Positions 16,980 to 26,757 are shown, counted from the stretch's first letter. The stretch is 64,000 bases of DNA from RYN-230 sp963834705 (GCA_963834705.1 CAWICV010000001.1:620001-684000); one strand, 5' to 3'. Numbers and translations are program-made. Notes: generated by a model from the sequence alone, not told the origin.

Positions 16980-17214
16980 CTACCTAACCTCCTGGGTGCC
17001 CCGGTACGCCGCCCGGTACGACGTGGGCGTAGTGCCGGCGTCGCGGGCCAGGTGCCGGCGCAGGTTGGCCGCGGTACAGGCCGCAGCGCGCGGCGATGTC
17101 CTCGACCGTGAAGTCGTAGCGCTTCAGCAGCCCGGGATCGGCAAAGACCTGGGCCGGGATGGCCAGATCGAAGGCCTCCACCGTGGGCAGGGCCAGCGCC
17201 ACCACCGCATGCAC
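16980..17214 (-). pseudogene. Remnant of a GlxA/AraC-family regulator
   Basis: The first residues (VVALALPTVEAFDLAIPAQVFAD) match the start of a DJ-1/PfpI domain. The sequence then jumps directly to the C-terminal AraC helix-turn-helix region (YDFTVEDIAARCGL). A shift of frame follows, after which ANLRRHLARDAGTTPTSYR and AAYRG reads to a stop at 16980. Intact GlxA-like regulators have over 300 residues, so roughly 200 are missing from the middle. Both gene ends survive, which indicates an internal deletion plus a frameshift. Confidence 0.75.
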
Positions 17215-17237
17215 GAGCCAAATCCTAGGTCAGCCGC

Positions 17238-18023
17238 TCAGACCTTCCGGTACTGCGGCACCCAGGCCCCGTCCGTGACCTCGTAGTCGCCGAACAGCAG
17301 CGGCGCCTCGGCCCGCATCAGCTCGGCGATCTTGCCGAAGACCAGCCGGATCTCCTCCTCCGCGCCGGGATCGGTGCGCGCCTCGATGGTGTGCCGCAGC
17401 GTCCGGATGTTGGCCGTCCAGACGATCCCGGTGGCCACCCCGTCCGGGGCCAGCCGCCGCATGAACGAGGTCTTGTGCTTCTTCTCGTGGAACGGCACGC
17501 CCGCGTCGTCCAGCCCGAAGTGATCCGCCATCCAGCGCTGGAACTCCTCCATCTGGTCCAGCAGCGCGGTGGCCCGCTTCATCAGCTCCGGGTCCTCCCG
17601 GGCCCAGTCCGGGAACCAGAACGGGATGTCGTCCAGCCGGACGAAGCGCAGCGACTCCTGCGACACCGCCGTCCCCGGCCGGTGCCGTACCAGCTCGTGG
17701 GTGGCCACACGAGAAATGTTGTGCAGGACGAACGTGAAGCTGGCGTGCTCCAGCACCGAACCGTGCGCCGACTTGAGGATGTTGTTCAGGTACGCCGCGT
17801 GGTCGTTGCGCACCTTGCTTACGTTGGGGTTAAGCCCCGGTTCCCAGGCCCGGTAGCAAGCTTTGCCGGCGAACTCGGCCAGGTTCTGCGCGTCGTCCAG
17901 CTCGCCGCGGTCCAGCCGCTCCAGCCAGTTCTCGCCGCCCACCTCCCGCAGGTAGGCACCCATCTGGTCGTAGTCGATGGCGGGCCGGGCGACCAGGAAC
18001 ACCTCAGGCTGGACAGGTCTCAT
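17238..18023 (-). CDS. thyX: Flavin-dependent thymidylate synthase
   Basis: A 261-residue enzyme that makes dTMP from dUMP using FAD, NADPH and methylenetetrahydrofolate. The ThyX motif is visible as ELVRHRPGTAVSQESLRF at about 100-117, and the C-terminal part contains IRTLRHTIEARTDPGAEEEIR. The ATG at 18023 is preferred because MRPVQPEVFLVARP matches the usual short N-terminus. It lies ten bases after the trpEG stop on the same strand and could be co-transcribed. Confidence 0.95.
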   Translation of the reverse strand: MRPVQPEVFLVARPAIDYDQMGAYLREVGGENWLERLDRGELDDAQNLAEFAGKACYRAWEPGLNPNVSKVRNDHAAYLNNILKSAHGSVLEHASFTFVLHNISRVATHELVRHRPGTAVSQESLRFVRLDDIPFWFPDWAREDPELMKRATALLDQMEEFQRWMADHFGLDDAGVPFHEKKHKTSFMRRLAPDGVATGIVWTANIRTLRHTIEARTDPGAEEEIRLVFGKIAELMRAEAPLLFGDYEVTDGAWVPQYRKV

Positions 18024-18033
18024 GCGCGGCACC

Positions 18034-20257
18034 CTACTCGGGGCCGCTGACAGACGCACCGGCAGGCGCGCCCACCCGCGCCCGGCACAACCGCAGCACG
18101 TTGCCGATGACCTGATGCCCGGCCCGGCCGGACGCGGTCAGGATGGACTCGGGGTGGAACTGGACCGCCCACCGCCCGGCCGCGTCGTCCTCGATGGCCA
18201 TCACCACCCCGTCCGGGGTGACCGCGGTCACCTGGTAGCCGCCCTTGACCTGCTCCGGGACCGCGTACAGCGAGTGGTAGCGGGCCGCGGTGAACTCGGC
18301 GGGCAGCCCGGCCAGCAGCCCAGCGTCCGGATCAGCAAGCCGCTGGACCTGCCCGGGCTTGCCGTGCGCGGGCTGGGCCAGCAGGCGCAGCCCGCCGCCC
18401 GCGTGCTCGACCAGGGCCTGCAGCCCGAGGCACACCCCGAACACGGCCAGCCCCCGCGCGTCCAGCACATCCAGCAGGGCGGCACAGTCGAAGTCGGCCG
18501 CGGCCCGGCCCGGGCGACAGCACGACCAGGTCCGGCGCGTACTCGTCGATGGCCGCGGCGGGCAGCCCGGCGCGCAGCGTGCGCACCTCGGCGCCGTGCT
18601 CCCCGAAGTAGGCGGCCAGCGTGTGCACGAACGAGTCCTGGTGGTCCACCAGCAGCACCCGCAGCCCGTCGCCCAGCCGGTCTCCTGCCGCCTCCCCGCC
18701 GTCCGCCGCAGGCTGGGCCGGCTCGCCAGGCCGCTGCGCCTCGGCCAGCGTCTCCAGCAGGGCTCGCGCCTTGAGCTCGGTCTCCCGCTCCTCGGCCATC
18801 GGGTCGGACTCGAACAGCAGGGTCGCGCCCGCGCGGACCGCCGCCACCCCGCCGGTGATGTGCGCGGTGCGCAGCGTCAGCCCGGTGTTCATGCTCCCGT
18901 CGAAACCGATCACCCCGACCGCACCGCCGTACCAGCGCCGCGGCCCGCCCTCGTGATCCTCGATGAACTGCATGGCCCAGGTCTTCGGCGCGCCGGTCAC
19001 GGTGACCGCCCACATGTGGGTGAGGAACGCGTCCAGCGCGTCCAGCCCGGGCCGCAGCCGCCCTTCGATGTGGTCCACGGTGTGGATCAGCCGGCTGTAC
19101 ATCTCGATCTGCCGCCGCCCGATCACCCGCACGCTGCCCGGCACGCAGACCCGGGACTTGTCGTTCCGGTCCACATCGGTGCACATGGTCAGCTCGGACT
19201 CGTCCTTGGCCGAGTTGAGCAGGGTGCGGATGTTCGCCGCGTCACCCAGGGGGTCGGCGCCGCGCCGGATAGTGCCGGAGATCGGGCAAGTTTCCACCCG
19301 GACCCCGCTGACCCGCACGTACATCTCCGGCGAGGCGCCGACCAGGCACTCCTCTTCCCCCAGGTTGAAGAAAAACTCATAAGGCGCCGGATTTGCGCGC
19401 CGGAGCTGTTCATAGAACGCGGCTGGCGAGCCGCACCGGCCGCGGAACACGTGGCTTGGCACCACCTCGAACAGGTCACCCCGCGCGAACCGCTCCTTGG
19501 CCTGCTGCACGATGAGCGCGTACCGGCCGGGCTCCGGCCGCTCCCCATCCGGCTGAACGCCAGTGCCCGCCGCATCACCCCGGGCCGGTGCGCGGGGCGT
19601 CGCCCGGGGCAACCCCACCGTGCTGCGGCCATCCACCTCGAAGTCGTACCGGTACACGGCGGTGAACTCGCGCTTGCGGTCCAGCACGTAGAGCTCGTCC
19701 GGCAGGTGCAGCACCAGGTCACGCTGGCTCGCCGGGCGGGATGCGCGGAGCCGGACCGGCTCGAACTGGAAGGCCAGGTCGTAGCCGAATGCGCCGTACA
19801 GGCCCAGGTGCGGATCGTCGCCGACGAACGCCGCGATGATCTCGCGGAGGGCGGAGAACACGGTCGGCCGGCGGCTGCGGTCCTCCTCGGCGACCAGCCC
19901 GGCCGGCTCGGGGATAACCGCTTCGGCCTGGCTGGCAGGCCCGGGCACCAGTTCGCCCGCCCGGGCCAGCGCGCTGCCCAGTACGGGCAGCAGCACCAGG
20001 CCGCGCTCGTTCAGCGCCCGGACCGTGACCCGCCGCCCCCGGGCGGCGATTTCCACGCACGGATCGACGTAGGCCGTGTGCCACCGGCTGTACCGGCCCG
20101 GGTATTCCATGCCGGAGCTGAGCACACCGCCGCGCCGGTCATCAATCTGCTGGGTGATGTCGTCCAGCACCGCGAGGTCAAACGGTGCGGCGGTGCGGGT
20201 CACCCGCACGCCACCGGCCGTGACGAATTCCGTCCGCTGGATCACCTGCGGGTCCAC
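18034..20257 (-). CDS. trpE: Fused anthranilate synthase TrpE-TrpG, frameshifted in the amidotransferase domain
   Basis: Converts chorismate and glutamine to anthranilate. The TrpE part spans about residues 1-500 (GPRRWYGGAVGVIGFDGSMN; CPISGTIRRG). The class I glutamine amidotransferase part follows (VLLVDHQDSFVHTLAAYFGEHGAEV). Near 18498-18505 the frame breaks after LVVLSPGPGR. The remaining domain, with catalytic Cys in FGVCLGLQ and the His in WAVQFHPES, reads in another frame to 18034. The start is set at GTG 20257, downstream of the attenuator hairpin. The indel would remove glutamine-dependent activity while leaving the ammonia-dependent TrpE; a sequence error is also possible. Confidence 0.85.
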
Positions 20258-20295
20258 CTGGTGCCTGCCTTCTGCCGGCCCAGGGCGGACACGAA

Positions 20296-20326
20296 GAAGC
20301 GACCGCCGGAGCCGGACGGTCGCTTC
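20296..20326 (-). promoter_or_regulatory. trp attenuator/terminator hairpin
   Basis: Perfect 10-bp stem gaagcgaccg / cggtcgcttc with an 11-base loop, lying between the leader peptide trpL and trpE. It is followed on the minus strand by cttcgt rather than a long T run. Together with the Trp-Trp codons of trpL this is a classic ribosome-mediated attenuator layout. Confidence 0.8.
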
Positions 20327-20358
20327 TGGATGGCCTGACTGCGCGAACCAGCAACCGC

Positions 20359-20394
20359 CTAACGGCGGCGCCACCACTGGCTGCTAGCACGCAT
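20359..20394 (-). CDS. trpL: trp leader peptide
   Basis: An 11-residue peptide MRASSQWWRRR with two adjacent Trp codons (TGG TGG) just before the stop. It is too short for standard gene callers. When charged tRNA-Trp is scarce, ribosomes would stall on the Trp codons and prevent the downstream hairpin from forming. A TAAGCT -10 element ends six bases before the ATG, suggesting a leaderless start. Confidence 0.85.
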   Translation of the reverse strand: MRASSQWWRRR

Positions 20395-20416
20395 GCGGCG
20401 AGCTTAGCAGTGTTGA

Positions 20417-20464
20417 CCCGGGGGAACGACCCCCCTGGACCCCCCGATCGCCGCTTCGCGCCGA
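20417..20464 (-). repeat. 48-bp dispersed repeat, copy 1
   Basis: On the minus strand it begins tcggcgcgaagcggcgatcg, continues through a G6 run and ends in an imperfect G/C hairpin (ggggggtcgttccccc). It matches a second full copy at 59599-59646 with only three to four differences. Here it is intergenic, just upstream of the trpL promoter. Confidence 0.85.
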
Positions 20465-20490
20465 ACCCCGGCTCGGCGATCACACGCCTT

Positions 20491-20578
20491 CGGCGCGCCC
20501 CGCCTCGCCGGCGCGGGCCTGCTGTCCCTTCAGCGCACCCACCCAGCCAACGGCGCGCCCCGCCTCACCGGCGCGGGC
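20491..20578. repeat. 28-bp direct repeat pair downstream of ftsH
   Basis: Two copies beginning cggcgcgccccgcct and ending ggcgcgggc, at 20491-20518 and 20551-20578, exactly 60 bp apart and differing at one base. The second reaches the ftsH stop codon. With the 48-bp element next door this gap is repeat-rich. Confidence 0.8.
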
Positions 20579-22605
20579 TATCCATCATGTGAGCTGGCCG
20601 TGTTCGGGCTGCCCGCGGCTGGGGTACCCGTGCGGGCCGGCCCGGAGGCCGGCGCGCCGACCCGGGTCGGCGCGATCTGCTGGGCATCCTGGTGCCGTTC
20701 CGGCACCGGCTTGCCCAGTATCCGGTACACCTCGCCGCCGTCCACCGTCTCCTTCTCGATCAGCAGGTCGGCCAGCCGGCACAGCTCATCGTGGTGGTCC
20801 CGGATAAGCGACACCGCGTGCTCCTCGGCCTCGCGGAGCAGCCGGGACACCTCGCGGTCGATCTCGGCCTGGGTGGACTCGCCGAACGGCCGGCTGGCCG
20901 CGCCCAGGCCACCGCCGCTCCCGCCGCCCCCGCCGAGGAACGCCGCGCCGCCTTCCGGGTAGCCGACCGGGCCGAGCGCGGCGGACAGGCCGAACTCGCG
21001 GACCATCTTGATGGCCAGGTCGGTGGCGGAGGCCAGGTCGTTGGCCGCGCCGGTGGAGCCCTGGCCCTGCTCGACCAGTTCGGCGGCCCGGCCGCCGAGC
21101 CGGACGGCCAGCGACTCGTTCAGGAAGTCCTCGCCGTACAGGTGCCGCTCGACCAGCGGCAGCTGCTCGGTCACGCCGAGCGCCTGCCCGGACGGCAGGA
21201 TGGTCACCTTGGCCACCGGGTCGGCGTGCTCGGACAGCGCCGCGACCAGCGCATGCCCGGACTCGTGCACCGCCACCGCGCGTTTCTCCTCGGGCAGCAG
21301 CAAGTTGGAGTCGGACCGGGCACCGAGCAGGATGCGGTCCCGGGCGTCGTTGAAATCGGCCATGGTGATCTCGTCGTGCCCGGCCCGGACGGCATGGATG
21401 GCCGCCTCGTTGATCAGGTTGGCCAGGTCGGCCCCGGAGAAGCCGGGCGTGCCCCGGGCCGCCGCGTCCAGGTCCACGTCGGGCGCGAGCTTCTTGCCCC
21501 GGGCGTGCACGGCCAGGATGGCCGCGCGCTCGGACAGGTTGGGCAGCGGGATGGTGATCTGCCGGTCGAACCGGCCCGGACGGAGCAGGGCCGGGTCGAG
21601 CACCTCGGGGCGGTTGGTGGCGGCCAGCACGACGATGCCCTGGGTCACGTCGAAGCCGTCCATCTCGGCCAGCAGCTGGTTGAGCGTCTGCTCCCGCTCA
21701 TCGTTCGAAACGTACGCCCCGGTCCCCGCGCGGCGCTGGCCGATCGCGTCGATCTCGTCCACGAAGATGATGCACGGGGCGCGCTTGCGCGCCTCACCGA
21801 ACAGGTCACGGACCCGGGCGGCGCCCACACCGACGAACAGCTCGACGAAGCTGGACCCGGTGACCGAGATGAACGGCACGCCGGCCTCGCCGGCCACCGC
21901 GCGGGCCAGCAGCGTCTTGCCGGTGCCCGGCGGGCCGACCATCAGCACGCCGCGCGGGGCCACCGCGCCGAGCCGCTGGTAGCGGCCGGGGTTCTGCAAG
22001 AAGTCGACGACCTCGGAGATTTCGGTCTTGGCTGAGGCGTACCCGGCCACGTCGGAGAACTTGGTGTCCGGCCGCTCGGCGTCGAACACCTTGGCCCGGG
22101 CCCGGCCGACGCCCATGATGCCGCCGAGCGGGCCAGCCGCCGCGGCGCCCCGGTTCAGCCGCCGGAACAGCCAGAACACCAGGACGAACGGGAGCAGCAG
22201 GATCAGCCAGTAGAGGATCTCGGTGCCCAGCCCGCTGCTCGGCGCGGCCGCCTCGATCTGCACGCTGCTGTTCTGCAGCGTGGTTTCCAGCGGGGTGCCG
22301 GCGAACGGCAGCGGGACCACCGTGGTGTAGTCCTTGCCGTCCTTGAGCGTGCCGGTGGCCGGCGCGGTCAACCCGGTGCTGTTGTCCAGCGTGAACGTCT
22401 TCACCTTGCCCGCACTGACGTCGCTGAGGAACGCCGAGTAGGTCAGGTTGACCGGCGGCGCCCCGACCCGGGGCAGCGCCAGGAACAGCAGGACCGCGGC
22501 CAGCAGGGCCAGCGGCCACAGCCAGTGCCGCCAGGCCGGTGGCGGTGGCGGGGCCGTGGGCGACGGCTTATCACCCGGTGGCGGCGACTGCGGCTGCTTG
22601 CTCAT
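20578..22605 (-). CDS. ftsH: ATP-dependent zinc metalloprotease FtsH
   Basis: A 675-residue membrane AAA+ protease that extracts and degrades membrane and regulatory proteins. A Pro-rich N-terminus is followed by transmembrane segments at about 28-44 and 130-147. Walker A GPPGTGKT is at 224-231, Walker B IIFVDE near 279-284, the SRH region ATNRPEVLDPALLRPGRFD follows, and the zinc site HESGH is at 447-451. A Gly-rich loop and Ala/Pro-rich tail end the protein. The region between the helices is shorter than in typical FtsH, so it may be a second paralogue. Confidence 0.95.
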   Translation of the reverse strand: MSKQPQSPPPGDKPSPTAPPPPPAWRHWLWPLALLAAVLLFLALPRVGAPPVNLTYSAFLSDVSAGKVKTFTLDNSTGLTAPATGTLKDGKDYTTVVPLPFAGTPLETTLQNSSVQIEAAAPSSGLGTEILYWLILLLPFVLVFWLFRRLNRGAAAAGPLGGIMGVGRARAKVFDAERPDTKFSDVAGYASAKTEISEVVDFLQNPGRYQRLGAVAPRGVLMVGPPGTGKTLLARAVAGEAGVPFISVTGSSFVELFVGVGAARVRDLFGEARKRAPCIIFVDEIDAIGQRRAGTGAYVSNDEREQTLNQLLAEMDGFDVTQGIVVLAATNRPEVLDPALLRPGRFDRQITIPLPNLSERAAILAVHARGKKLAPDVDLDAAARGTPGFSGADLANLINEAAIHAVRAGHDEITMADFNDARDRILLGARSDSNLLLPEEKRAVAVHESGHALVAALSEHADPVAKVTILPSGQALGVTEQLPLVERHLYGEDFLNESLAVRLGGRAAELVEQGQGSTGAANDLASATDLAIKMVREFGLSAALGPVGYPEGGAAFLGGGGGSGGGLGAASRPFGESTQAEIDREVSRLLREAEEHAVSLIRDHHDELCRLADLLIEKETVDGGEVYRILGKPVPERHQDAQQIAPTRVGAPASGPARTGTPAAGSPNTASSHDG

Positions 22606-22629
22606 GGTCCAATTCTCACCCGCTGCCGG

Positions 22630-23559
22630 TCAACTCGCGCAGTCGGTCCCGTTTAGTACCGCTGCGCCCACCCGCGCGGGCACGCGGTCCTCGTGCGGCG
22701 CCACGGTTTCCGCGGCCACGATCTTGGACCGGCTGAGCAGGAAGATGCCGGCCACGGCCAGCGCGCCGCCGCCGAGCTGCACCGCGAGCTGCCAGGCCGA
22801 GCTGGCCAGGTGCTCGCCGAACACGGTGGCCCCGATGATCACCGCGGTGATCGGGGACAGGGTGCCGATGACCGGCAGGCTGAGCGACAGCGCACCGGAG
22901 CTGAACGCACTCTGCCCGAGCACCGCCCCGGTGATCCCGGCCGCCAGCAGCGCCCACGGCTCCCAGCTGGCCATGACAGCGAGACCGCGGGCGGCCAGCA
23001 CGTCCACGGTGGCCTTGGCCAGCGAGTCGAGTACCCCGTACATGGCCCCGGCCGCGACGGCGAACCAGATCACCCGGGCCTTGCCCTCGACTCGCAGCCC
23101 GGCCATCGCGGCCAGCCCGCAGAGCAGGGCCGCGCCCACGAACACCGGCGCCCACGCGGTCAGGCCGGGCACGGCGGTGCCGCCACTGGGCGTGGCGATG
23201 GCCAGGAAGACGGCGATACCGGCGGCCACCGCGGCCGCCCCGATCCCGTCACCGAGGGTGAGCCGACGGTGCTGCCTGCGCGCGATCAGCGGCAGCACGA
23301 ACAGCACGTCCAGCGAGGCCAGCGGCTGGACCAGGGCCAGCGGGCCGAACCCCAGGGCCAGCGCCAGGATGAAGAAGGACAGCGCGTCCAGGCCAATCCC
23401 GGCCAGCCAGCGCGGCCGCCGGGCCAGGTCGAGCAGCAGCCGCAGGCGCAGCACCTCGTCCGCGCCGGACTCGCGGGCCACGGTCTGCTGCACCAGGGAG
23501 GCTTCGGCGAAACAGAAGGCAGCAGTCAGCGCGGCGACCACGGCTATCACAGTCGTCAC
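22630..23559 (-). CDS. DMT-superfamily (EamA-like) transporter
   Basis: A 309-residue membrane protein with about nine to ten hydrophobic segments and two EamA-like halves. The second half carries SLSLPVIGTLSPITAVIIGATVFGE-type features (PITAVIIGATVFGEHL). GTG start at 23559 gives MTTVIAVVAALTAAFCFAEASLVQQ, the usual N-terminus. The substrate cannot be told from sequence; related proteins export metabolites or resemble NIPA-type magnesium transporters. Confidence 0.8.
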   Translation of the reverse strand: MTTVIAVVAALTAAFCFAEASLVQQTVARESGADEVLRLRLLLDLARRPRWLAGIGLDALSFFILALALGFGPLALVQPLASLDVLFVLPLIARRQHRRLTLGDGIGAAAVAAGIAVFLAIATPSGGTAVPGLTAWAPVFVGAALLCGLAAMAGLRVEGKARVIWFAVAAGAMYGVLDSLAKATVDVLAARGLAVMASWEPWALLAAGITGAVLGQSAFSSGALSLSLPVIGTLSPITAVIIGATVFGEHLASSAWQLAVQLGGGALAVAGIFLLSRSKIVAAETVAPHEDRVPARVGAAVLNGTDCAS

Positions 23560-23665
23560 CAGGCGTTCCCCTTCAGCTGGCCTATCTAACTGGGGGCAAC
23601 CTGAAGCCAAGCCAAAAACATCCCGGGAACCGAAAAAAACGGAGGCAATCTCCGATCTGCCACGG

Positions 23666-24469
23666 CTAGTGGCGCGAGTGCAACCCGCTGTGCCCGGAGA
23701 TCCGGGCCATCAACTCCTCGTCCTCGCGGATCTCCGCCTCGGTCGGCGACAGCGAGATGACCACGGTCAGGATGAACGCCAGCACGCTGATCCCGATGAT
23801 CAGCGGCAGCAGGAACGTCTGCGCGCCCACTCCGCCCTGCATCCCGGCCATGACCGCGGGGCTGGTGGCCGCGCCCACGTGCATGGCGGCGATACCGGTG
23901 TAGTGCATGCCGCTCACCGCGACCCCCATGATCAGCGACGCGACCAGGGTGGACCACACCGTGCTCAGCCGCAGCGCCGCCCACAGCGCGGCCGTGCCGG
24001 CTACCACCGCGATCACGATGGACAGCGCCACCAGCGTGTTGTTGTACCGGACGGTGTCCGGCATGTCCATGGCGGCCATGCCGATGTAGTGCATGCTGGC
24101 CACGCCGAAGCCGATGATGATGCCACCGAGTAGCAGCGGGCGCGGCCCACTGCCGCCGAAGCCCACGATGAGCAGCCCCACGCCCACCACCACGATGGCG
24201 ATGACCATGGACAGGATGGTGACCGGCACGTTGTAGGTGACGGTCTGGCCCGGGATGGTGAAGCCGAGCATGGCCACGAAGTGCATCACCCAGATGCCGG
24301 TGGTGGCGATCGACACCGTGGCCAGCAGCAGCCAGCGGGCCCGCTGCGCGCCGCGGGTGGCCCGGGCCCGGGTGGTGCACCGCAGGCCGAGGAAGCAGCC
24401 CAGGCAGGACATGACGTAACCGAGCACCGGTGTGACCGGCCCGTAGCTGAAGTTGTTGACGTGCACCAT
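23666..24469 (-). CDS. MHYT-domain membrane protein
   Basis: A 267-residue protein consisting of an MHYT sensor domain of about seven helices with its three signature motifs: MHFVAM, MHYIGM and MHYTGI. Such motifs are proposed to bind copper and sense diatomic gases. There is no attached GGDEF, EAL or kinase domain, only a short acidic and His-containing tail (REDEELMARISGHSGLHSRH). An output partner is not evident nearby. The ATG at 24469 is chosen because the first membrane segment begins soon after. Confidence 0.9.
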   Translation of the reverse strand: MVHVNNFSYGPVTPVLGYVMSCLGCFLGLRCTTRARATRGAQRARWLLLATVSIATTGIWVMHFVAMLGFTIPGQTVTYNVPVTILSMVIAIVVVGVGLLIVGFGGSGPRPLLLGGIIIGFGVASMHYIGMAAMDMPDTVRYNNTLVALSIVIAVVAGTAALWAALRLSTVWSTLVASLIMGVAVSGMHYTGIAAMHVGAATSPAVMAGMQGGVGAQTFLLPLIIGISVLAFILTVVISLSPTEAEIREDEELMARISGHSGLHSRH

Positions 24470-24616
24470 GATGTGCGGGCCCTCCCCTCCCGGGCAGAGG
24501 ACCCGCTCCCCTGCCCAGCCCACGCGCAGGCCCACTGTGGCAGTAGGTTTGCTAACGATTGCAGCGTTTTATCCAGGATTCGCCTACGGCCCTAAGTGAA
24601 TTAGGTCACACCAGCC

Positions 24617-24790
24617 TCAGATGTGCACGCCGCCGTCCACGGCCAGCGCCGCGCCGGTGACGAACGAACTGTCCTGGCTGGCCAGGTAGAGCACCGAGCG
24701 GGCGATCTCGTCGGCGCAGGCGTGCCGGGCCAGTGGGATCCCGCTCTCGCCGCCGGTGATCAGGGCAACCTTGCTGTCCAGCCGCGCCAT
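24617..24790 (-). pseudogene. Internally deleted SDR (short-chain dehydrogenase) gene
   Basis: A 57-codon in-frame remnant. It starts with a good ribosome site (AAAGGAGAG) and MARLDSKVALITGGESGI, the SDR cofactor loop. It then passes directly to the usual SDR C-terminus (ADEIARSVLYLASQDSSFVT, then GAALAVDGGVHI). About 190 central residues, including the Tyr-x3-Lys site, are absent. The deletion is in frame, so a short peptide could still be made, but it cannot be an active dehydrogenase. Confidence 0.8.
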
Positions 24791-24814
24791 GGTGGCTCTC
24801 CTTTCCGGGCCGGC

Positions 24815-26544
24815 CTACACCGGCGGGACGTGCACGCTGACTACGGCCGACTGGCCGGCGGCCACCTGGGCCAGCGCCTCGCGGAGGGTCTCCGGCAACC
24901 GGGCCGCCGCGGTCACCGTGCGCGCGTACGCGCCGCCCGCGGCCGCGGCCACCTCGGCCAGGTCGGCCTCGGGCTGGAAGCTGGCCGAGAACCCGCCGCG
25001 GACCGCCTCCCCGTCCGGGTGCACCGCGCGGGCCGACAGGTACGGGGCCCGCCAGCCCCGGTTGTCGAAGATCACGGTCAGCGACGGGGCCTGATACCGC
25101 CGGGCCAGCCACTGCGCCGAGGCCGGCACGCCGAACAGGTACGACCCGTCCCCGACCAGGCTGACCACCAGCCGGTCCGGGGCGGCCAGCTTGCTGCCCA
25201 CCGCGGCGCCACCGGCCCAGCCCAGCGACCCGCCGCCGCTGCCGAACAGCCCGCCGGGCTGGCTGGGCCGCAGGTGCTCGCTGACCGCCGGGTAGTTCGA
25301 CACCGTCTCGGTGAGCACCACGGCGTCCGAGCCGATCGCCTCGCGGACGCAGGCGACCAGGTACGCCGGCGTGATGACGTCGTCCGCCCCGGGCCGCTCC
25401 TCGGCCGCCCACTCGGCCCGCTGCGCGCGGTGCAGCCCGGCCACCCGGTCCGCCCGGCCGGCCACCGCCGCCGGGTCCAGCCGCCCGCGCTCGCGCAGCC
25501 GCGCGGTCAGCTGCCGGATGGCGACGGCCGGGTCGGCCATCGCGTAGCGGGTGGCCGGGATGTACCACAGCGGCAGCTGGGTCTTGACCGGGTCGACGTC
25601 CACCATGAAGATCCGTGCCGAGCGCCGCGGCCGGTTCTGCCCCGGGATCCACGGCACGTCGCTGCCCACCACCAGGATCACGTCGGCCTGGGCCAGCGCC
25701 GCTTCCTGGCCCGGCCGGTTCCAGTGGAAGCCCAGGTGCAGCGGGTGATCGGCGGGAAAGTTCAGCCGGCTGGGCGCGGATTCGACCACCGCGATGGCGG
25801 CCAGCTCACACAGCTCGGCCAGGGCCGGCACCGCGGCCGGGTCCCGGCCCAGGTAGCTGGTCACCACCAGCGGGTCGCGGGCGTCCTCGACGGCGGCCGC
25901 GATCTCGTCGGTGACCTCGGGGACCAGCGCGGCCGGCGCCACCGGGGCCCACCAGTCGCCCGGCGCGGGCTGCGGCGGCAGCTCCTCTTCCATCACCTCG
26001 CGCGCGGCCACCAGGTAGACCGGGCCGGCCGCTCGCTGCGGGCCAGCTGCACCGCCCGGTGCACCAGCTGCTTGACGTTGCGCCCGGTGCGGATCTCCTG
26101 GTCGTGCTTGACGTAGCCGCGCAGCATGCCGCGCTGGTCCACGGTGTCCTGCAGCCAGTGGATGTGCTCGGTCCGGGTGCCGCGCAGCTCGCCGTCCTGG
26201 GTCACCGGGGACAGCCCGGCGAAGATGAGCACCGGCACCCGGCCGCGGGACGCGTTGTGGATCGCGCCGCCCAGGCTCTGCGTGCCCACGTCGGTGTGCA
26301 CCAGCACCGCCTGCGGCTCGCCGCTGATCTGGGCGTAGCCGTGCGCGGCGGACAGCGCCACGCTCTCGTGCGGGCAGAGCACCAGCTCGGGGAACTGGTC
26401 CAGGGTGCCCAGCCGCTCGGCCTGGCTGTACGCCTCGATAAAGCCGGTGTGGTCGCTGCCCAGGTTGGCGAACGCGTAGCGGATGCCCGCCTCACGCAGT
26501 GCCTCCAGGAACGCCGTGCTGGCGGTGTAGCGGGCATCGGTCAT
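24815..26544 (-). CDS. Thiamine-diphosphate-dependent enzyme (benzoylformate decarboxylase / acetolactate synthase-like), frameshifted
   Basis: The N-terminal half (MTDARYTASTAFLEALREAGI, to RAVQLARSERPA) has the catalytic Glu in PHESVALSAAHGYA. The C-terminal half begins in another frame (PVYLVAAREVMEEE) and holds the ThDP-magnesium motif GDGSYLFG followed by IFDNRGW. The frame breaks at about 26021-26030 in a ggcc-rich tract, by two bases lost or one gained. Joined, the protein has about 575 residues, the normal size. Its place near benzaldehyde dehydrogenase and pobA suggests an aryl 2-oxoacid decarboxylase. An acetolactate-synthase-like activity is the alternative. Confidence 0.8.
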
Positions 26545-26690
26545 GGCTTCTCCTCGGCGGCCCGGGTGCGGTAGCCGACCGGCAGCAGTTTCCAGCCGCG
26601 GCGGGATGCCAGGCTCCACACCCCGCCGGGCGCGGCCAGCACCACCACGATGGCCACCGCGCCGATGGCTACCAGGTACCACACCGATAC
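26541..26690 (-). pseudogene. C-terminal remnant of a LivM-like branched-chain amino acid permease
   Basis: About 46 codons read VWYLVAIGAVAIVVVLAAPG, then GVWSLASRRGW, and end in AAEEKP, resembling the last helix and tail of LivM/HmgC permeases. The stop overlaps the ThDP-enzyme start (ATGA), as expected for an original operon. No upstream helices of a 300-residue permease are present before osmC. The assignment rests on one helix and its position, so it is tentative. Confidence 0.45.
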
Positions 26691-26757
26691 CGGACGGGCA
26701 CCTGGGCGAGCGGTATCAATCTGGCCGCGGTCCCCGCGGCCGCCGCGCCGTCTGCGG

